Part shown: positions 1 to 8,410 of the stretch, in pieces
Layout of the letters: every line of letters begins with the position of its first letter
How positions within the stretch are numbered: the stretch's first letter is position 1
DNA from: Pseudobutyrivibrio sp.
GTDB taxonomy: Bacteria; Bacillota; Clostridia; Lachnospirales; Lachnospiraceae
Length of the DNA stretch: 64,000 nt
Assembly: GCF_017471675.1 (NCBI RefSeq)
Contig: NZ_JAFUSK010000005.1
Span: 47,562 to 111,561, forward strand
Direction of reading: 5' to 3'
Position numbers and translations under genes: made by a program
The notes under the pieces: model-generated
What the model saw: the letters and a program-made list of their open reading frames with translations, nothing else
The model's database searches: none
Told to the model about the DNA's origin: nothing

Positions 1-129
<129 letters not shown>

Positions 130-167
130 AAGTATTTTGTAAATGAATATTTTAAGTTCTTGATTTT

Positions 168-204
168 AAATCGCAGTCTATTAATTTAGACTGCGATTTT
201 TTTT
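168..204 (+). terminator. Rho-independent terminator of eno
   Basis: A perfect 13-bp stem (AAATCGCAGTCTA, 168-180, with its complement at 187-199) has a 6-nt loop and runs into a tract of eight Ts. Confidence 0.9.
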
Positions 205-252
205 GAAATCAGTTATAATGTAGCTTGTATATTAAAGTAATCAGGAGGGAAT

Positions 253-1065
253 ATGAAAAAGAAGGTTTTATCTATGATTTTAATAGGAGCTACAGCACTG
301 TTTACAGCTTGTGGCTTGGAGCAGGCAAAAGATAATGGTCCTAAGATACTTGATGAGAAGGTAGATACTACAGAAAATGTACAGGATGATGAAGCAGTAG
401 AAAATAATGATGATGCTACAATAGAGGTTGTTGAAAATGCAAGTCACTCAGATGAATATAACGAAGCGTTTGAGATAGGTGATAGAATTGGTGCGTCTTA
501 CAAGAAACAGGGGGATGCTGAGGTCACAGAGTTCGAAAGCTGGCAGGAAGGCTACAAGGCTTTGATTGAAGATTGCAACAACGATGGATATGAACATAGC
601 TATGCTTTAATTTATGTTGATGGGGATGAAATTCCCGAGCTTGTTTATAAAACATACGATGACCAGGTTGCAATTGCTACATTTACAGGCTCTACAGTTA
701 ATTTATTTTCAAGCCAGTTGCAGGATATTCAGTACATAAAGGGTACAAACAATGTGATTGCACATGAGAATATTGTTGCTGATTCTGTATTAAATGATTA
801 TGTAGTGGCTATTAAAGATGGATTTTGGGTTCAAATAGCCTATGGAACCAGCAGACCTATGGATATTTGGGCAGAGGATAGCTTTGATGAAAATGGCAAT
901 CCTATTATTTCTTATTGGGAGATAAATGGAGAAGAGCTTTCTAGTCAGGATGAATATGATGAAAAGCTTTTAAAATACATTGATACTAATAGTGTTACAC
1001 CTGGATTGGAAAATGGCGGTGAATCTTATGAAGCGATACTTGCTAAGATAGATTCCATGAAATAA
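253..1065 (+). CDS. Predicted lipoprotein of unknown function
   Basis: A 270-aa protein with a classical lipoprotein signal: KKK basic start, hydrophobic stretch and lipobox LFTAC, so the mature protein should start at Cys20 and be anchored outside the membrane. Residues 25-70 are acidic and low in complexity (linker-like). The remainder is a soluble domain, rich in Asp/Glu and aromatic residues (for example EDCNNDGYEHSYALIYVDGD), that I do not recognise. The start follows an AGGAGGGA ribosome binding site. The next gene begins 16 bases after the stop, so the two may be co-transcribed. Confidence 0.75.
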   Translation: MKKKVLSMILIGATALFTACGLEQAKDNGPKILDEKVDTTENVQDDEAVENNDDATIEVVENASHSDEYNEAFEIGDRIGASYKKQGDAEVTEFESWQEGYKALIEDCNNDGYEHSYALIYVDGDEIPELVYKTYDDQVAIATFTGSTVNLFSSQLQDIQYIKGTNNVIAHENIVADSVLNDYVVAIKDGFWVQIAYGTSRPMDIWAEDSFDENGNPIISYWEINGEELSSQDEYDEKLLKYIDTNSVTPGLENGGESYEAILAKIDSMK

Positions 1066-1081
1066 ATCTATTGGAGCAGCT

Positions 1082-1828
1082 ATGTTAAAGGATAAAGATA
1101 TAAGGGAGCCTCTGTTTGATTTTTTAGAATGTGAATATGGCAAAACCAGAATCATAGAAGAGAAGATGATGGGAAGCTCGAGAGCTGATGTGATTATGGT
1201 AATCACTGGGACCCTTGTTGGGATTGAAATAAAATCTGATGCAGATACTTATGTACGATTGGAAAGTCAGATAAAGGACTACGATAAATATTTTGATTAT
1301 AATATAGTGGTGGTTGGCACCTCTCACGCTAATCATGTAGGCGACCATATCCCAGAGCACTGGGGAATCATTACAGTGGATGAGGTGGAAGAAAAGGCTG
1401 ATTTTTATTTCTTGAGAAGGCCTACACTTAACAAGAAAATGAAGCTTAATAGAAAGTTGGAGCTTTTGTGGCGGCCTGAGCTTGCGCTTTTGCAAGAGCG
1501 ATACAAAATGCCAAAGTACCCTGGCAAAAGCAAAGTATTTATTAGAAAAACTATAATGGAGTGGACTAAGCTTCCTCTTACTAAGGCTGAAATCACAAGA
1601 ATAAAAAGAACAGCCAAATTAGATGGCCGTGAGCTAGTAATTCCTGAAACAAGAATTGATGTAGATGATTTGAATGCCCAGGTAAGTGAATTATTATTTG
1701 AAAGAGATTATGAAAAATTACTTGCTGAGATTGCTGAATACAGAAAGGCGCATAATCCTAGAAAGCGTGGGCCTAAGAAATCTACAAGAGTCAGACGGAT
1801 AAGGCGTTTGGCAAAATCTAACAAATAA
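1082..1828 (+). CDS. sce7726-type protein with PD-(D/E)XK-like nuclease core
   Basis: The 248-aa product resembles the sce7726 family (related to MmcB-type putative nucleases). The core reads RADVIMV...GIEIKSDADT, which places Asp36, Glu49 and Lys51 in a PD-(D/E)XK arrangement, followed by a conserved segment of the type QIKDYDKYFDYNIVVVG. The C-terminal 40 residues are strongly basic (RKRGPKKSTRVRRIRRL), suited to nucleic-acid contact. Family members sit in many genomes, often in variable regions, with no proven role; DNA binding or cleavage is inferred from motif order only. Confidence 0.65.
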   Translation: MLKDKDIREPLFDFLECEYGKTRIIEEKMMGSSRADVIMVITGTLVGIEIKSDADTYVRLESQIKDYDKYFDYNIVVVGTSHANHVGDHIPEHWGIITVDEVEEKADFYFLRRPTLNKKMKLNRKLELLWRPELALLQERYKMPKYPGKSKVFIRKTIMEWTKLPLTKAEITRIKRTAKLDGRELVIPETRIDVDDLNAQVSELLFERDYEKLLAEIAEYRKAHNPRKRGPKKSTRVRRIRRLAKSNK

Positions 1829-1928
1829 TTATAAAGAAGGTATCTGATTATGTGTTTAATTAGATACTTTTTTTATAATTAAATTGTGATATAATGTATA
1901 AAAATACATTGATAGAGGATAAATATAC

Positions 1929-3431
1929 ATGAAAAAGAAATTATTATCATTGCTTGTTCTTGTGTCCGCTGTAATGCTTGTAGGCTGCGGAAACAAAGCA
2001 ACTGAAACAAAACAAATTAAATCTGCTGATGATTTGGAAGGCGCCAAAATCGGTGTACAGCTTGGTACAGTTGGAGATTTGTATGCATCAGATTATGAAG
2101 GTGATGAGGCAGGTACAACTGTTGATAGATATAACAAAATTGCAGATGCTATTCAGGCTCTTAAGCAGGGCAAGGTTGATTGTGTAATTGTAGACGAGCA
2201 GCCTGCCATTGCAAGTACGGCAAATGAGCCTACTCTTACTATTTTGGATGAGCCATTTACAGAGGAAGAATATGCTATCTGTATTGCAAAGGATAACAAT
2301 GAGCTTTTAGACGAAGTGAACGCCGCTTTGTCAGAGCTTAAGGAAGAGGGAATAGTAGAGCAAATTACTGCTAATTATATTGGTGATGATACAAAGGGGA
2401 CTTGCCCTTATGTAACACCAGAAGGCACTACCTACGATAATGGTACTCTTGTTGTTGCAACAAATGCTGCCTTCCCACCATACGAGTATTACGAAAATGG
2501 TGAAATCGTTGGTATCGATATGGAACTTATCACAGCAATCGGTGACAAGCTTGGCCGCAAGGTAGAGATTGAGGATATTGAGTTTGATAGTATTATTAAT
2601 GCGGTTTCTTCTCATAAGGCTGATGTTGGTATTGCTGGTATGACAATGACAGAGGAAAGACTTAAGTCTATTAATTTCTCGGATTCTTATGTAACTACCA
2701 AGCAGGCAATCATTGTAAAAGATGATTCTCTTTCAGGAGATAGCCTTGGCTTTGTTGCAAATCTTAAGAGAAACTTTGTGGATGATAGCAGATACACATT
2801 CCTTTTAAAAGGCTTGTTAAATACACTTATCATCGCATTTTGCGCCGTACTTGCTGGTATGATTATCGGCTTTTTAGTTGCAATCGTACGTGTTACTTAC
2901 GACAAGACTGGCGGCTTCAAGCTTTTAAATGCAATCTGCAAGCTTTATCTTACAATCATCCGTGGTACACCTATTATGATTCAGCTCTTAATCATCTACT
3001 ATGTAGTATTTAAGGCTGTTAATGTTCCAAAGCTTTTAGTTGCAATTATCGCATTTGCCATAAATTCAGGTGCTTATGTTGCAGAAATTATGCGTGGTGG
3101 AATTATGTCGGTAGATGCTGGTCAGATGGAGGCAGGTCGAAGCCTTGGACTTAACTACAAACAGACAATGACAATTATTATTTTGCCACAGGCTATTAAG
3201 ACAGTATTACCTTCACTTGCTAATGAGTTTATTTCTCTTATTAAAGAGACTTCAATCTGTGGATATATTGGACTTATGGATTTGACACGTGGTGGCGATA
3301 TTATCAGAAGCATCACCTATGAGGCATTTATGCCACTGATTGCAGTTGCATTTATTTATCTTGGCATAGTGCAATTACTGAATTTTGGTGTTTCCAAATT
3401 AGAAATGAAGCTTAGAAAGAATGAGCAGTAG
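1929..3431 (+). CDS. Amino-acid ABC transporter: (permuted) substrate-binding domain fused to permease
   Basis: A 500-aa fusion for polar amino-acid uptake. Residues 1-20 form a lipoprotein signal (LVGC, Cys20). Residues 33-151 match the second half of a family-3 solute-binding protein ([14 protein letters not shown] through [18 protein letters not shown]). Residues 172-265 match the first half ([29 protein letters not shown]). The usual order of the halves is therefore reversed. From residue 294 on comes a His/Glu/Gln-type permease, with first helix at 294-320, [10 protein letters not shown] and the EAA loop EAGRSLGL at 401-408. The ATPase gene follows directly with overlapping or abutting signals, giving a two-gene transporter. 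Which amino acid is carried cannot be read from the sequence. Confidence 0.88.
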   Translation: MKKKLLSLLVLVSAVMLVGCGNKATETKQIKSADDLEGAKIGVQLGTVGDLYASDYEGDEAGTTVDRYNKIADAIQALKQGKVDCVIVDEQPAIASTANEPTLTILDEPFTEEEYAICIAKDNNELLDEVNAALSELKEEGIVEQITANYIGDDTKGTCPYVTPEGTTYDNGTLVVATNAAFPPYEYYENGEIVGIDMELITAIGDKLGRKVEIEDIEFDSIINAVSSHKADVGIAGMTMTEERLKSINFSDSYVTTKQAIIVKDDSLSGDSLGFVANLKRNFVDDSRYTFLLKGLLNTLIIAFCAVLAGMIIGFLVAIVRVTYDKTGGFKLLNAICKLYLTIIRGTPIMIQLLIIYYVVFKAVNVPKLLVAIIAFAINSGAYVAEIMRGGIMSVDAGQMEAGRSLGLNYKQTMTIIILPQAIKTVLPSLANEFISLIKETSICGYIGLMDLTRGGDIIRSITYEAFMPLIAVAFIYLGIVQLLNFGVSKLEMKLRKNEQ

Positions 3432-3441
3432 AGGAGTAAAT

Positions 3442-4176
3442 ATGGCAGAGGTATTAATAAAAGTTGAAAATCTTTCAAAATCATTTGGTGAAAATGTGAT
3501 TTTGAAGAATGTAAATATGCAGATTGAAAAAGGAGAGGTTATTGCTATCATTGGACCTAGTGGTTGCGGCAAATCTACCTTTATTAGAACCCTTAATCAG
3601 CTGGAAGAATTGACAGCAGGAACAATCTATCTAGATGGGGAAGATATTACAAAAAAGGGTGTGGATATTGATGATGTTCGAAGAAGAGTTGGAATGGTAT
3701 TTCAGCATTTTAATTTATTCCCACATCTTACAATCAAAAAGAATCTTACACTTGCACCAGTAAAGCTTGGTTTAATGACACAGGCTGAGGCTGATGTGAA
3801 GGCCATGGAGATATTAACCAGAGTGGGGCTTGCTGATAAGGCTGATTCATACCCTGATAGCCTATCAGGTGGACAGAAGCAGCGTATTGCAATTGCTCGT
3901 ACTCTTGCAATGAATCCAGAGGTGATTTTATTTGATGAACCAACCAGTGCACTTGATCCAGAGATGGTAAAGGAGGTTCTTTCTTTAATGAAGGAGCTTG
4001 CTGATGATGGAATGACAATGGTGGTTGTAACTCATGAGATGGGATTTGCAAGAGAAGTGGCAGATAGAGTTTTATTCTTTGATGAGCAGGGAATAAAGGA
4101 ACAAGGTACTCCATCGGATATTTTTGAGAATCCTCAGAGTCAAAGATTAAAAGACTTCTTATCAAAGGTACTTTAG
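3442..4176 (+). CDS. glnQ: Amino-acid ABC transporter ATPase (GlnQ/HisP type)
   Basis: ATPase partner of the preceding fusion permease. Walker [11 protein letters not shown]-loop VFQHFNLF, signature LSGGQKQR, Walker [14 protein letters not shown] and the switch His (VVVTHEMGF) are all present, the set typical of polar amino-acid importers. I place the start at ATG 3442, five bases after an AGGAG site that overlaps the upstream stop. An in-frame ATG at 3421 lies inside the permease gene and has no good ribosome site. The symbol denotes type, not proven glutamine specificity. Confidence 0.9.
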   Translation: MAEVLIKVENLSKSFGENVILKNVNMQIEKGEVIAIIGPSGCGKSTFIRTLNQLEELTAGTIYLDGEDITKKGVDIDDVRRRVGMVFQHFNLFPHLTIKKNLTLAPVKLGLMTQAEADVKAMEILTRVGLADKADSYPDSLSGGQKQRIAIARTLAMNPEVILFDEPTSALDPEMVKEVLSLMKELADDGMTMVVVTHEMGFAREVADRVLFFDEQGIKEQGTPSDIFENPQSQRLKDFLSKVL

Positions 4177-4235
4177 TTTTTTTCATAAAAGGATATAATA
4201 GTATTGTTTAAATAAATACTAGGAGCAATACTAAA

Positions 4236-5405
4236 ATGGAATCAACACTTAGACGAACATGGGCTGAGATTAATCTTGATGCAATAGCCCACAATTATAA
4301 AGTAATCAGACAAAAAATCGGAAGCGATGTTAAGTTTCTTGGCGTAGTTAAGGCTGATGCCTATGGACATGGTAGCATTCAGGTAGGTCGTCTATTACAG
4401 GAATTAGGTGCTGACTATCTGGCCGTCAGCAGTGCTGATGAGGCATTAGAGCTTCGCTCAAATGGAATCACAATGCCTATTCTTATCCTTGGACATACGC
4501 CAAAAGAGCAGGTTGGTCGTCTTATTGAATATAATATTACTCAGGCTATTACCTGTAAGGCTAAGGCAGATGAATACAGTGCAGAGGCTGTTAAGTGTGG
4601 TGGAATACTTAAGGTTCACATTAAGGTAGATACAGGTATGTCTAGACTTGGCTATCTATGCGACAATACATATTTTGATACTGGAGTTAATGGCATTGCA
4701 GAAGCATGTGGTTTGCCTGGACTTGATGCTGAGGGAATCTTCACTCACTTTGCTGTAGCCGATGAATTTGGTGAGAACAATGATGAGTATACTAAGCATC
4801 AGTTTGAATTATTTACAAGCGTAATTAAATCTGTTGAGGAAAGATTAGGCCATAAATTTAAAATTAGACATTGTGCTAATACTGGTGCTACAGCGCGTTT
4901 TCCAGAGACCTATCTTGATATGGTGCGCCCAGGCTTACTATTATATGGCTACGGTGAATTCGCCCGTGAGATGAATCTTCGTCCTGCCATGACTCTTAAA
5001 ACTACTGTTAGTACTATTAAGATTTATCCAGAAGGCACTGCCATTAGCTATGGCAGAACTTACGTAACAGATAAAACCACCAGAGTGGGAGTGCTTCCTT
5101 ATGGATATGCTGACGGTTTCCTTAGAAGTCTTTCTAACAATTGTTCACTTATTACAAAGGAAGGTCCTGCTAAGCTTCGCGGTAAGATTTGTATGGATAT
5201 GTGTATGATAGATATTACAGATATGCCGACTGTTGATGTAGGAAGTGAAGTAGAAATCTTTGGTGAGAACAATTCGGTAGATGATTTAGCGGCAAGCGCA
5301 GGAACTATACCTTATGAGCTTACATGTGCTGTTAGCAAGAGAGTGCCAAGAATATATTACAGAAATGGTGAAGAAATAGAGCGCGAGTTAATGCTTAGAT
5401 TCTAA
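4236..5405 (+). CDS. alr: Alanine racemase
   Basis: A PLP enzyme of 389 aa that interconverts L- and D-alanine for peptidoglycan precursors. The N-terminal TIM barrel carries the cofactor lysine in VVKADAYGHG (Lys39). The catalytic tyrosine motif AISYGRTY lies in the second half, and the usual NTGATARFPE and VRPGLLLYG segments are present. Length is normal for the family. A TATAAT box lies at about 4193, suggesting a promoter of its own. It is separated from the converging downstream gene by a shared terminator. Confidence 0.95.
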   Translation: MESTLRRTWAEINLDAIAHNYKVIRQKIGSDVKFLGVVKADAYGHGSIQVGRLLQELGADYLAVSSADEALELRSNGITMPILILGHTPKEQVGRLIEYNITQAITCKAKADEYSAEAVKCGGILKVHIKVDTGMSRLGYLCDNTYFDTGVNGIAEACGLPGLDAEGIFTHFAVADEFGENNDEYTKHQFELFTSVIKSVEERLGHKFKIRHCANTGATARFPETYLDMVRPGLLLYGYGEFAREMNLRPAMTLKTTVSTIKIYPEGTAISYGRTYVTDKTTRVGVLPYGYADGFLRSLSNNCSLITKEGPAKLRGKICMDMCMIDITDMPTVDVGSEVEIFGENNSVDDLAASAGTIPYELTCAVSKRVPRIYYRNGEEIERELMLRF

Positions 5406-5449
5406 AAAAAGCAGAAGAGCCTTTAAAAGGTCTCTTCTGCTTCTTTTTT
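5406..5449. terminator. Bidirectional terminator between alr and the ygjV-like gene
   Basis: GCAGAAGAG (5411-5419) pairs with CTCTTCTGC (5432-5440), with further inner pairing of CCTTT and AAAGG. The hairpin is flanked by A7 on the left and a T-rich stretch on the right, so it can stop transcripts from both converging genes. It contains the stop codon of the minus-strand gene. Confidence 0.85.
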
Positions 5450-5941
5450 ATCAAATGTGATTCGGTAAACACCAATAAGACTAGTAACCATTGAGAAGCA
5501 ATCAAATGCAAAAACAATCCAGTTCTTAAGGAAGAAATCATAAGTGCCAAAGCAAAGGATACTACCGATACAGCCAAGCTTAATAATGATATCCTTCTTA
5601 GAACGAAGTGACAGTGTAATACATGTTGCGGCTACGAATGGAAGCCAATCAATCCATCTGTTATCAGTGGTGATGAATGTAAATACGCCTTGGAAAGCAA
5701 TAAAGAAAATCTGAAGTGGCAATGTAAGATTCCATTTTAAACAGATAAGGTTTCGAAGTAAGCTTACCATATTGCCTACAACAGCAGCCATTCCACCTAA
5801 GCAGGCGTATGAAATGGAAAATAAAACAAACTGAAGGTTCTGTGCCCAAAGTATTGTTTTCTTATGCTTGAGATATCCTATAATTACCATAAGGATACAT
5901 GCTAATATTGAAAAAATTCTTCCAACTAAAACTAAATTCAT
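5423..5941 (-). CDS. YgjV-like inner membrane protein
   Basis: A 172-aa hydrophobic protein with about six transmembrane segments and little soluble part. It has the layout of the YgjV (Imp-YgjV) family: VGRIFSILACILMVIIGYLKHKK at the start, then alternating short helices around NRWIDWLPFVAATCITL. I start it at 5941, where AGGAG precedes the ATG; a longer in-frame version has no ribosome site. Function is unknown in the family. Confidence 0.7.
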   Translation of the reverse strand: MNLVLVGRIFSILACILMVIIGYLKHKKTILWAQNLQFVLFSISYACLGGMAAVVGNMVSLLRNLICLKWNLTLPLQIFFIAFQGVFTFITTDNRWIDWLPFVAATCITLSLRSKKDIIIKLGCIGSILCFGTYDFFLKNWIVFAFDCFSMVTSLIGVYRITFDKKEAEETF

Positions 5942-6094
5942 GATATATCTCCTAAAATAATTAAAATTGTATTTAATATGATAATGCAATATTAATATTA
6001 TTTAAAGTCCTAAATGGAAAACAGATGATTTACCCCTTTAAATTGCTAAAGAATTAAGGTAGAATATAGGGAAAATATATTAAGGAGTCTTGTT

Positions 6095-6562
6095 ATGGGT
6101 AAAGTATTTAAATTCAATAAAGATGTAGATACAGATCAGATTATCGCATCACAGTATCTACTATTTCCAACTATAGATGAAATGAAAATGCATACATTTG
6201 AATCCCTAAACAGTGAGTTTGCAGGAAGTGTAGCCCCTGGGGATTTTGTTGTGGCTGATGAGAATTTTGGATGCGGTTCTTCAAGGGAACAGGCTCCTAG
6301 CGTGCTAAAGGCTCTTGGGGTTAAAGCTGTTATTGCCAAATCCTTTGCCAGAATTTTTTATAGAAATTCTATTAACATTGGTATGCCTGTAATCGTTAGC
6401 AAAGAATTATATGATGCTGTTAATGAGGGCGATGATATGGAGCTGGACCTTGAAAATGGAATTATCACCACAGGGGGAAAGAACTATTCCTGCACCAAGC
6501 TCCCTGCTAAAATGCAGGAAATCCTGGATCAGGGCGGTCTAATCGCATCGTTGAACAAGTAA
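6095..6562 (+). CDS. leuD: 3-isopropylmalate dehydratase/homoaconitase-like small subunit (first copy)
   Basis: The 155-aa swivel domain subunit of an aconitase-superfamily hydro-lyase. NKDVDTDQIIASQYL at the start and NFGCGSSREQAP (Cys60) are the substrate-gripping motifs, and RNSINIGMPV is the standard following loop. It must pair with a large [4Fe-4S] subunit. Two candidates follow, the nearest after 448 bases of structured non-coding DNA. Whether the substrate is isopropylmalate, homoaconitate, a methylmalate or another C4-C7 hydroxy acid cannot be told from the sequence. Confidence 0.85.
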   Translation: MGKVFKFNKDVDTDQIIASQYLLFPTIDEMKMHTFESLNSEFAGSVAPGDFVVADENFGCGSSREQAPSVLKALGVKAVIAKSFARIFYRNSINIGMPVIVSKELYDAVNEGDDMELDLENGIITTGGKNYSCTKLPAKMQEILDQGGLIASLNK

Positions 6563-6576
6563 GAATACTTAGAAGA

Positions 6577-6781
6577 GCTTCTAATTAACAATGACTTCTT
6601 GTGGGCTACTTAAGGAAAAAGCCCACAAGAACTTGGCTTCGCCAAGCAATATTTTCTTATAGAAAATATTGGTCTATGTCCGGTTCTTGTTTTTCTGATG
6701 AAAAACAAAAACCTATGATTTATTCTCTGAAAGGAACATCTAGTGACTGGAAGAGAATTAATTATTGTTAATGTAAGAAGC
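6577..6781 (+). ncRNA. Large structured RNA domain in the leader of the first leuC-like gene
   Basis: A closed multi-branched fold can be drawn by eye. The closing helix pairs GCTTCTAATTAACAAT (6577-6592) with ATTGTTAAT (6764-6772) and AGAAGC (6776-6781). Inside lie a 12-bp stem (6596-6607 with 6620-6631), CTTGGC/GCCAAG (6632-6646), an 11-bp stem (6647-6657 with 6661-6671), GTTTTTC/GAAAAAC (6689-6706) and ATTCTCT/AGAGAAT (6722-6758). CAAGAAC (6626-6632) can alternatively pair with GTTCTTG (6683-6689), so two exclusive states are possible. No known riboswitch consensus was recognised. Confidence 0.5.
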
Positions 6782-6800
6782 GTAGTAAATTATTAGATGA

Positions 6801-6884
6801 GCATAGTAGTAAACAAGCTATTATATTTCCTTAGTGAAACATTAGTTGAACGGGGAAATATAATGCTTGTTTGCGTAACTATGC
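6801..6884 (+). ncRNA. Tandem hairpin element, copy 1
   Basis: A long hairpin: GCATAGT pairs with ACTATGC, AAACAAGC with GCTTGTTT and ATTATATTTCC with GGAAATATAAT. An AGT/GCGTA internal loop and a 23-nt terminal loop contain GAAACA and TTAGTTGAACG. It repeats 103 bp downstream with compensating stem changes. See the matching entry and finding. Confidence 0.55.
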
Positions 6885-6903
6885 GGAGTTCAGTATTAGA
6901 AGA

Positions 6904-6988
6904 GCATAGTAGTAAACAAAAATTATATTTCAAAAGGGAAACATGTTAGTTGACCGTTGAAATATAATGTTTGTTTACGTAACTATGC
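6904..6988 (+). ncRNA. Tandem hairpin element, copy 2
   Basis: Same fold as copy 1: GCATAGT/ACTATGC, AAACAAA/TTTGTTT and ATTATATTTCAA/TTGAAATATAAT, with an AGT/ACGTA internal loop and a 23-nt terminal loop with GAAACAT and TTAGTTGACCG. Two base pairs differ from copy 1 on both sides (G-C to A-T; C-G to A-T), so the pairing rather than the sequence is kept. It ends 10 nt before the AGGAG ribosome site of the leuC-like gene, so it could influence translation. Confidence 0.55.
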
Positions 6989-7010
6989 GGACTAAAAAGG
7001 AGATATAATT

Positions 7011-8258
7011 ATGGGAATGACAATGGCTGAAAAGATTATCGCAGCAGCGGCAGGTGTAAAAAGCTGTAAAGCTGGAGATATTGAAACAGTTACCTTAGAT
7101 AGATTAATGTCAAATGACGGAACAACTCATTTGACAATAGATATGTATAATAATTTAAAGCATCCTCATATTGCAGATGTGGATAAGCTTGTGTGGATAA
7201 TTGATCACAATATCCCATCAGATAGTCCAAAGACTGCGGCAAGTCATAAAAAAATGAGAGATTTTGCTAAGGAACATGGCATTACATTTTATGAAGGTGA
7301 GGGCGTGTGCCATCAGGTTATGATGGAAAATCATGTGCGACCGGGCGAGCTGATATTTGGAGCTGATTCACACACATGCGCTTACGGTGCACTTGGTGCC
7401 TTTGGAACAGGTGTAGGCTGTACTGATTATCTTTATGCAATGGTAACAGGCACATCATGGTTGCTTGTGCCAGAGACTATCAGGATTAATCTGCATGGAA
7501 AGCTAAGAGAAGGTGTATATGCCAGGGATTTGATTCTTACTATTATTGGACGCATCTCTGCAAATGGTGCTAACTACAAGGCTATGGAATTTGTAGGGGA
7601 TGGCATGGCACATCTTTCTATGGCTGACAGAATATCTATCTGTAACCTGTGTGTAGAGGCCGGAGCCAAGACCGCCCTTATGGAAGTGGATGATGTAGCA
7701 CTTGATTATCTGAAGGAGCACGGTAGACAACCAAAGGCTATCTTCAAATCAGATGATGATGCTGTGTTTTCACAGGTTATTGATATTGATATGGCAGAGA
7801 TTGAACCAATTGTTGCTAAGCCTCATTTTGTGGATAGCGTAGTACCTGTAAGTGAATGCGAGGGTACTAAGATAGATGAAGCTTTTCTTGGCAGCTGCAA
7901 CAATGGACGTATAGAGGATTTGCGAGTAGGGGCTGCTATCATTAAGGGCAAGCATGTGGCTGACAAGGTTAGATTCTTAGTTGTTCCTGCAAGTAGAGCC
8001 GTATATAAGCAGGCTCTTAAGGAAGGCTTGCTTGATATATTTATGGAAGCAGGAGCTATGGTAATGAACCCTAACTGTTCTGTATGCTGGGGAGCCTGCC
8101 AAGGCGTCATCGGAGAAGGGGAGACTCTTATTTCCACCGGCACTCGCAACTTCAAAGGACGTGCCGGCCACAAGGATTCCTTCGTCTACCTTGCCAGCGC
8201 CGCCACCGTCACCGCATCCGCCGTACGTGGATATATCATAAGTGCAGATAAGATTTAA
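7011..8258 (+). CDS. leuC: 3-isopropylmalate dehydratase/homoaconitase-like large subunit (first copy)
   Basis: The 415-aa catalytic subunit with [4Fe-4S] ligands Cys296 (LGSCNNG), Cys356 and Cys359 (NPNCSVCWGAC), and active-site segments GADSHTCAYGALGAFGTGVG and VPASRAVY. The iron motif reads GSCNNG where most relatives have GSCTNG. Length suits the HacA/archaeal-type LeuC group rather than the longer bacterial LeuC. It lies between two small-subunit genes, so pairing is ambiguous. Its 5' region holds about 440 nt of structured RNA, suggesting post-transcriptional control. Confidence 0.85.
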   Translation: MGMTMAEKIIAAAAGVKSCKAGDIETVTLDRLMSNDGTTHLTIDMYNNLKHPHIADVDKLVWIIDHNIPSDSPKTAASHKKMRDFAKEHGITFYEGEGVCHQVMMENHVRPGELIFGADSHTCAYGALGAFGTGVGCTDYLYAMVTGTSWLLVPETIRINLHGKLREGVYARDLILTIIGRISANGANYKAMEFVGDGMAHLSMADRISICNLCVEAGAKTALMEVDDVALDYLKEHGRQPKAIFKSDDDAVFSQVIDIDMAEIEPIVAKPHFVDSVVPVSECEGTKIDEAFLGSCNNGRIEDLRVGAAIIKGKHVADKVRFLVVPASRAVYKQALKEGLLDIFMEAGAMVMNPNCSVCWGACQGVIGEGETLISTGTRNFKGRAGHKDSFVYLASAATVTASAVRGYIISADKI

Positions 8259-8272
8259 GGTTTATTGTTAGA

Positions 8273-8394
8273 GCATCCATAGAAAAACTATGCAGGCGCG
8301 AGGAAGAGGGCCCCGCTCAGGTTCTTTGACATTAGTCAAAGGTTCTGAGATGGGAGATGGCTTCCGGGAGCTTTGAAAAAGTATATTTGGATGC
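8273..8394 (+). ncRNA. Structured leader RNA of the second leuD-like gene (shares architecture with the prfC leader)
   Basis: GCATCC (8273-8278) can pair with GGATGC (8389-8394) to close a domain containing CATAG/CTATG (8278-8292), the string GCGCGAGGA (8296-8304), a CTTTGAC/GTCAAAG hairpin with ATTA loop inside CTCAG/CTGAG (about 8316-8349), and ATGGGAGATGG, CTTCCGGGAGC at 8350-8371. The same two strings and the same closing layout recur at 43567-43746. The 3' closing strand ends 4 nt before the AAGGAG site (8399-8404) of the downstream gene, so folding could mask initiation. Confidence 0.5.
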
Positions 8395-8410
8395 GGATAA
8401 GGAGATTGAA

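Noticed and set aside
6801-6988. CRISPR array
   Set aside because: Only two units, each a long self-complementary hairpin with no spacers.
7823-8173. Minus-strand open frame within the first leuC-like gene
   Set aside because: Complement of a conserved coding region; no signals of its own.
8357-8410. ATG start for the second leuD-like gene
   Set aside because: It lies in the conserved RNA element, gives an extension unlike the family, and a better AAGGAG-TTG start follows.
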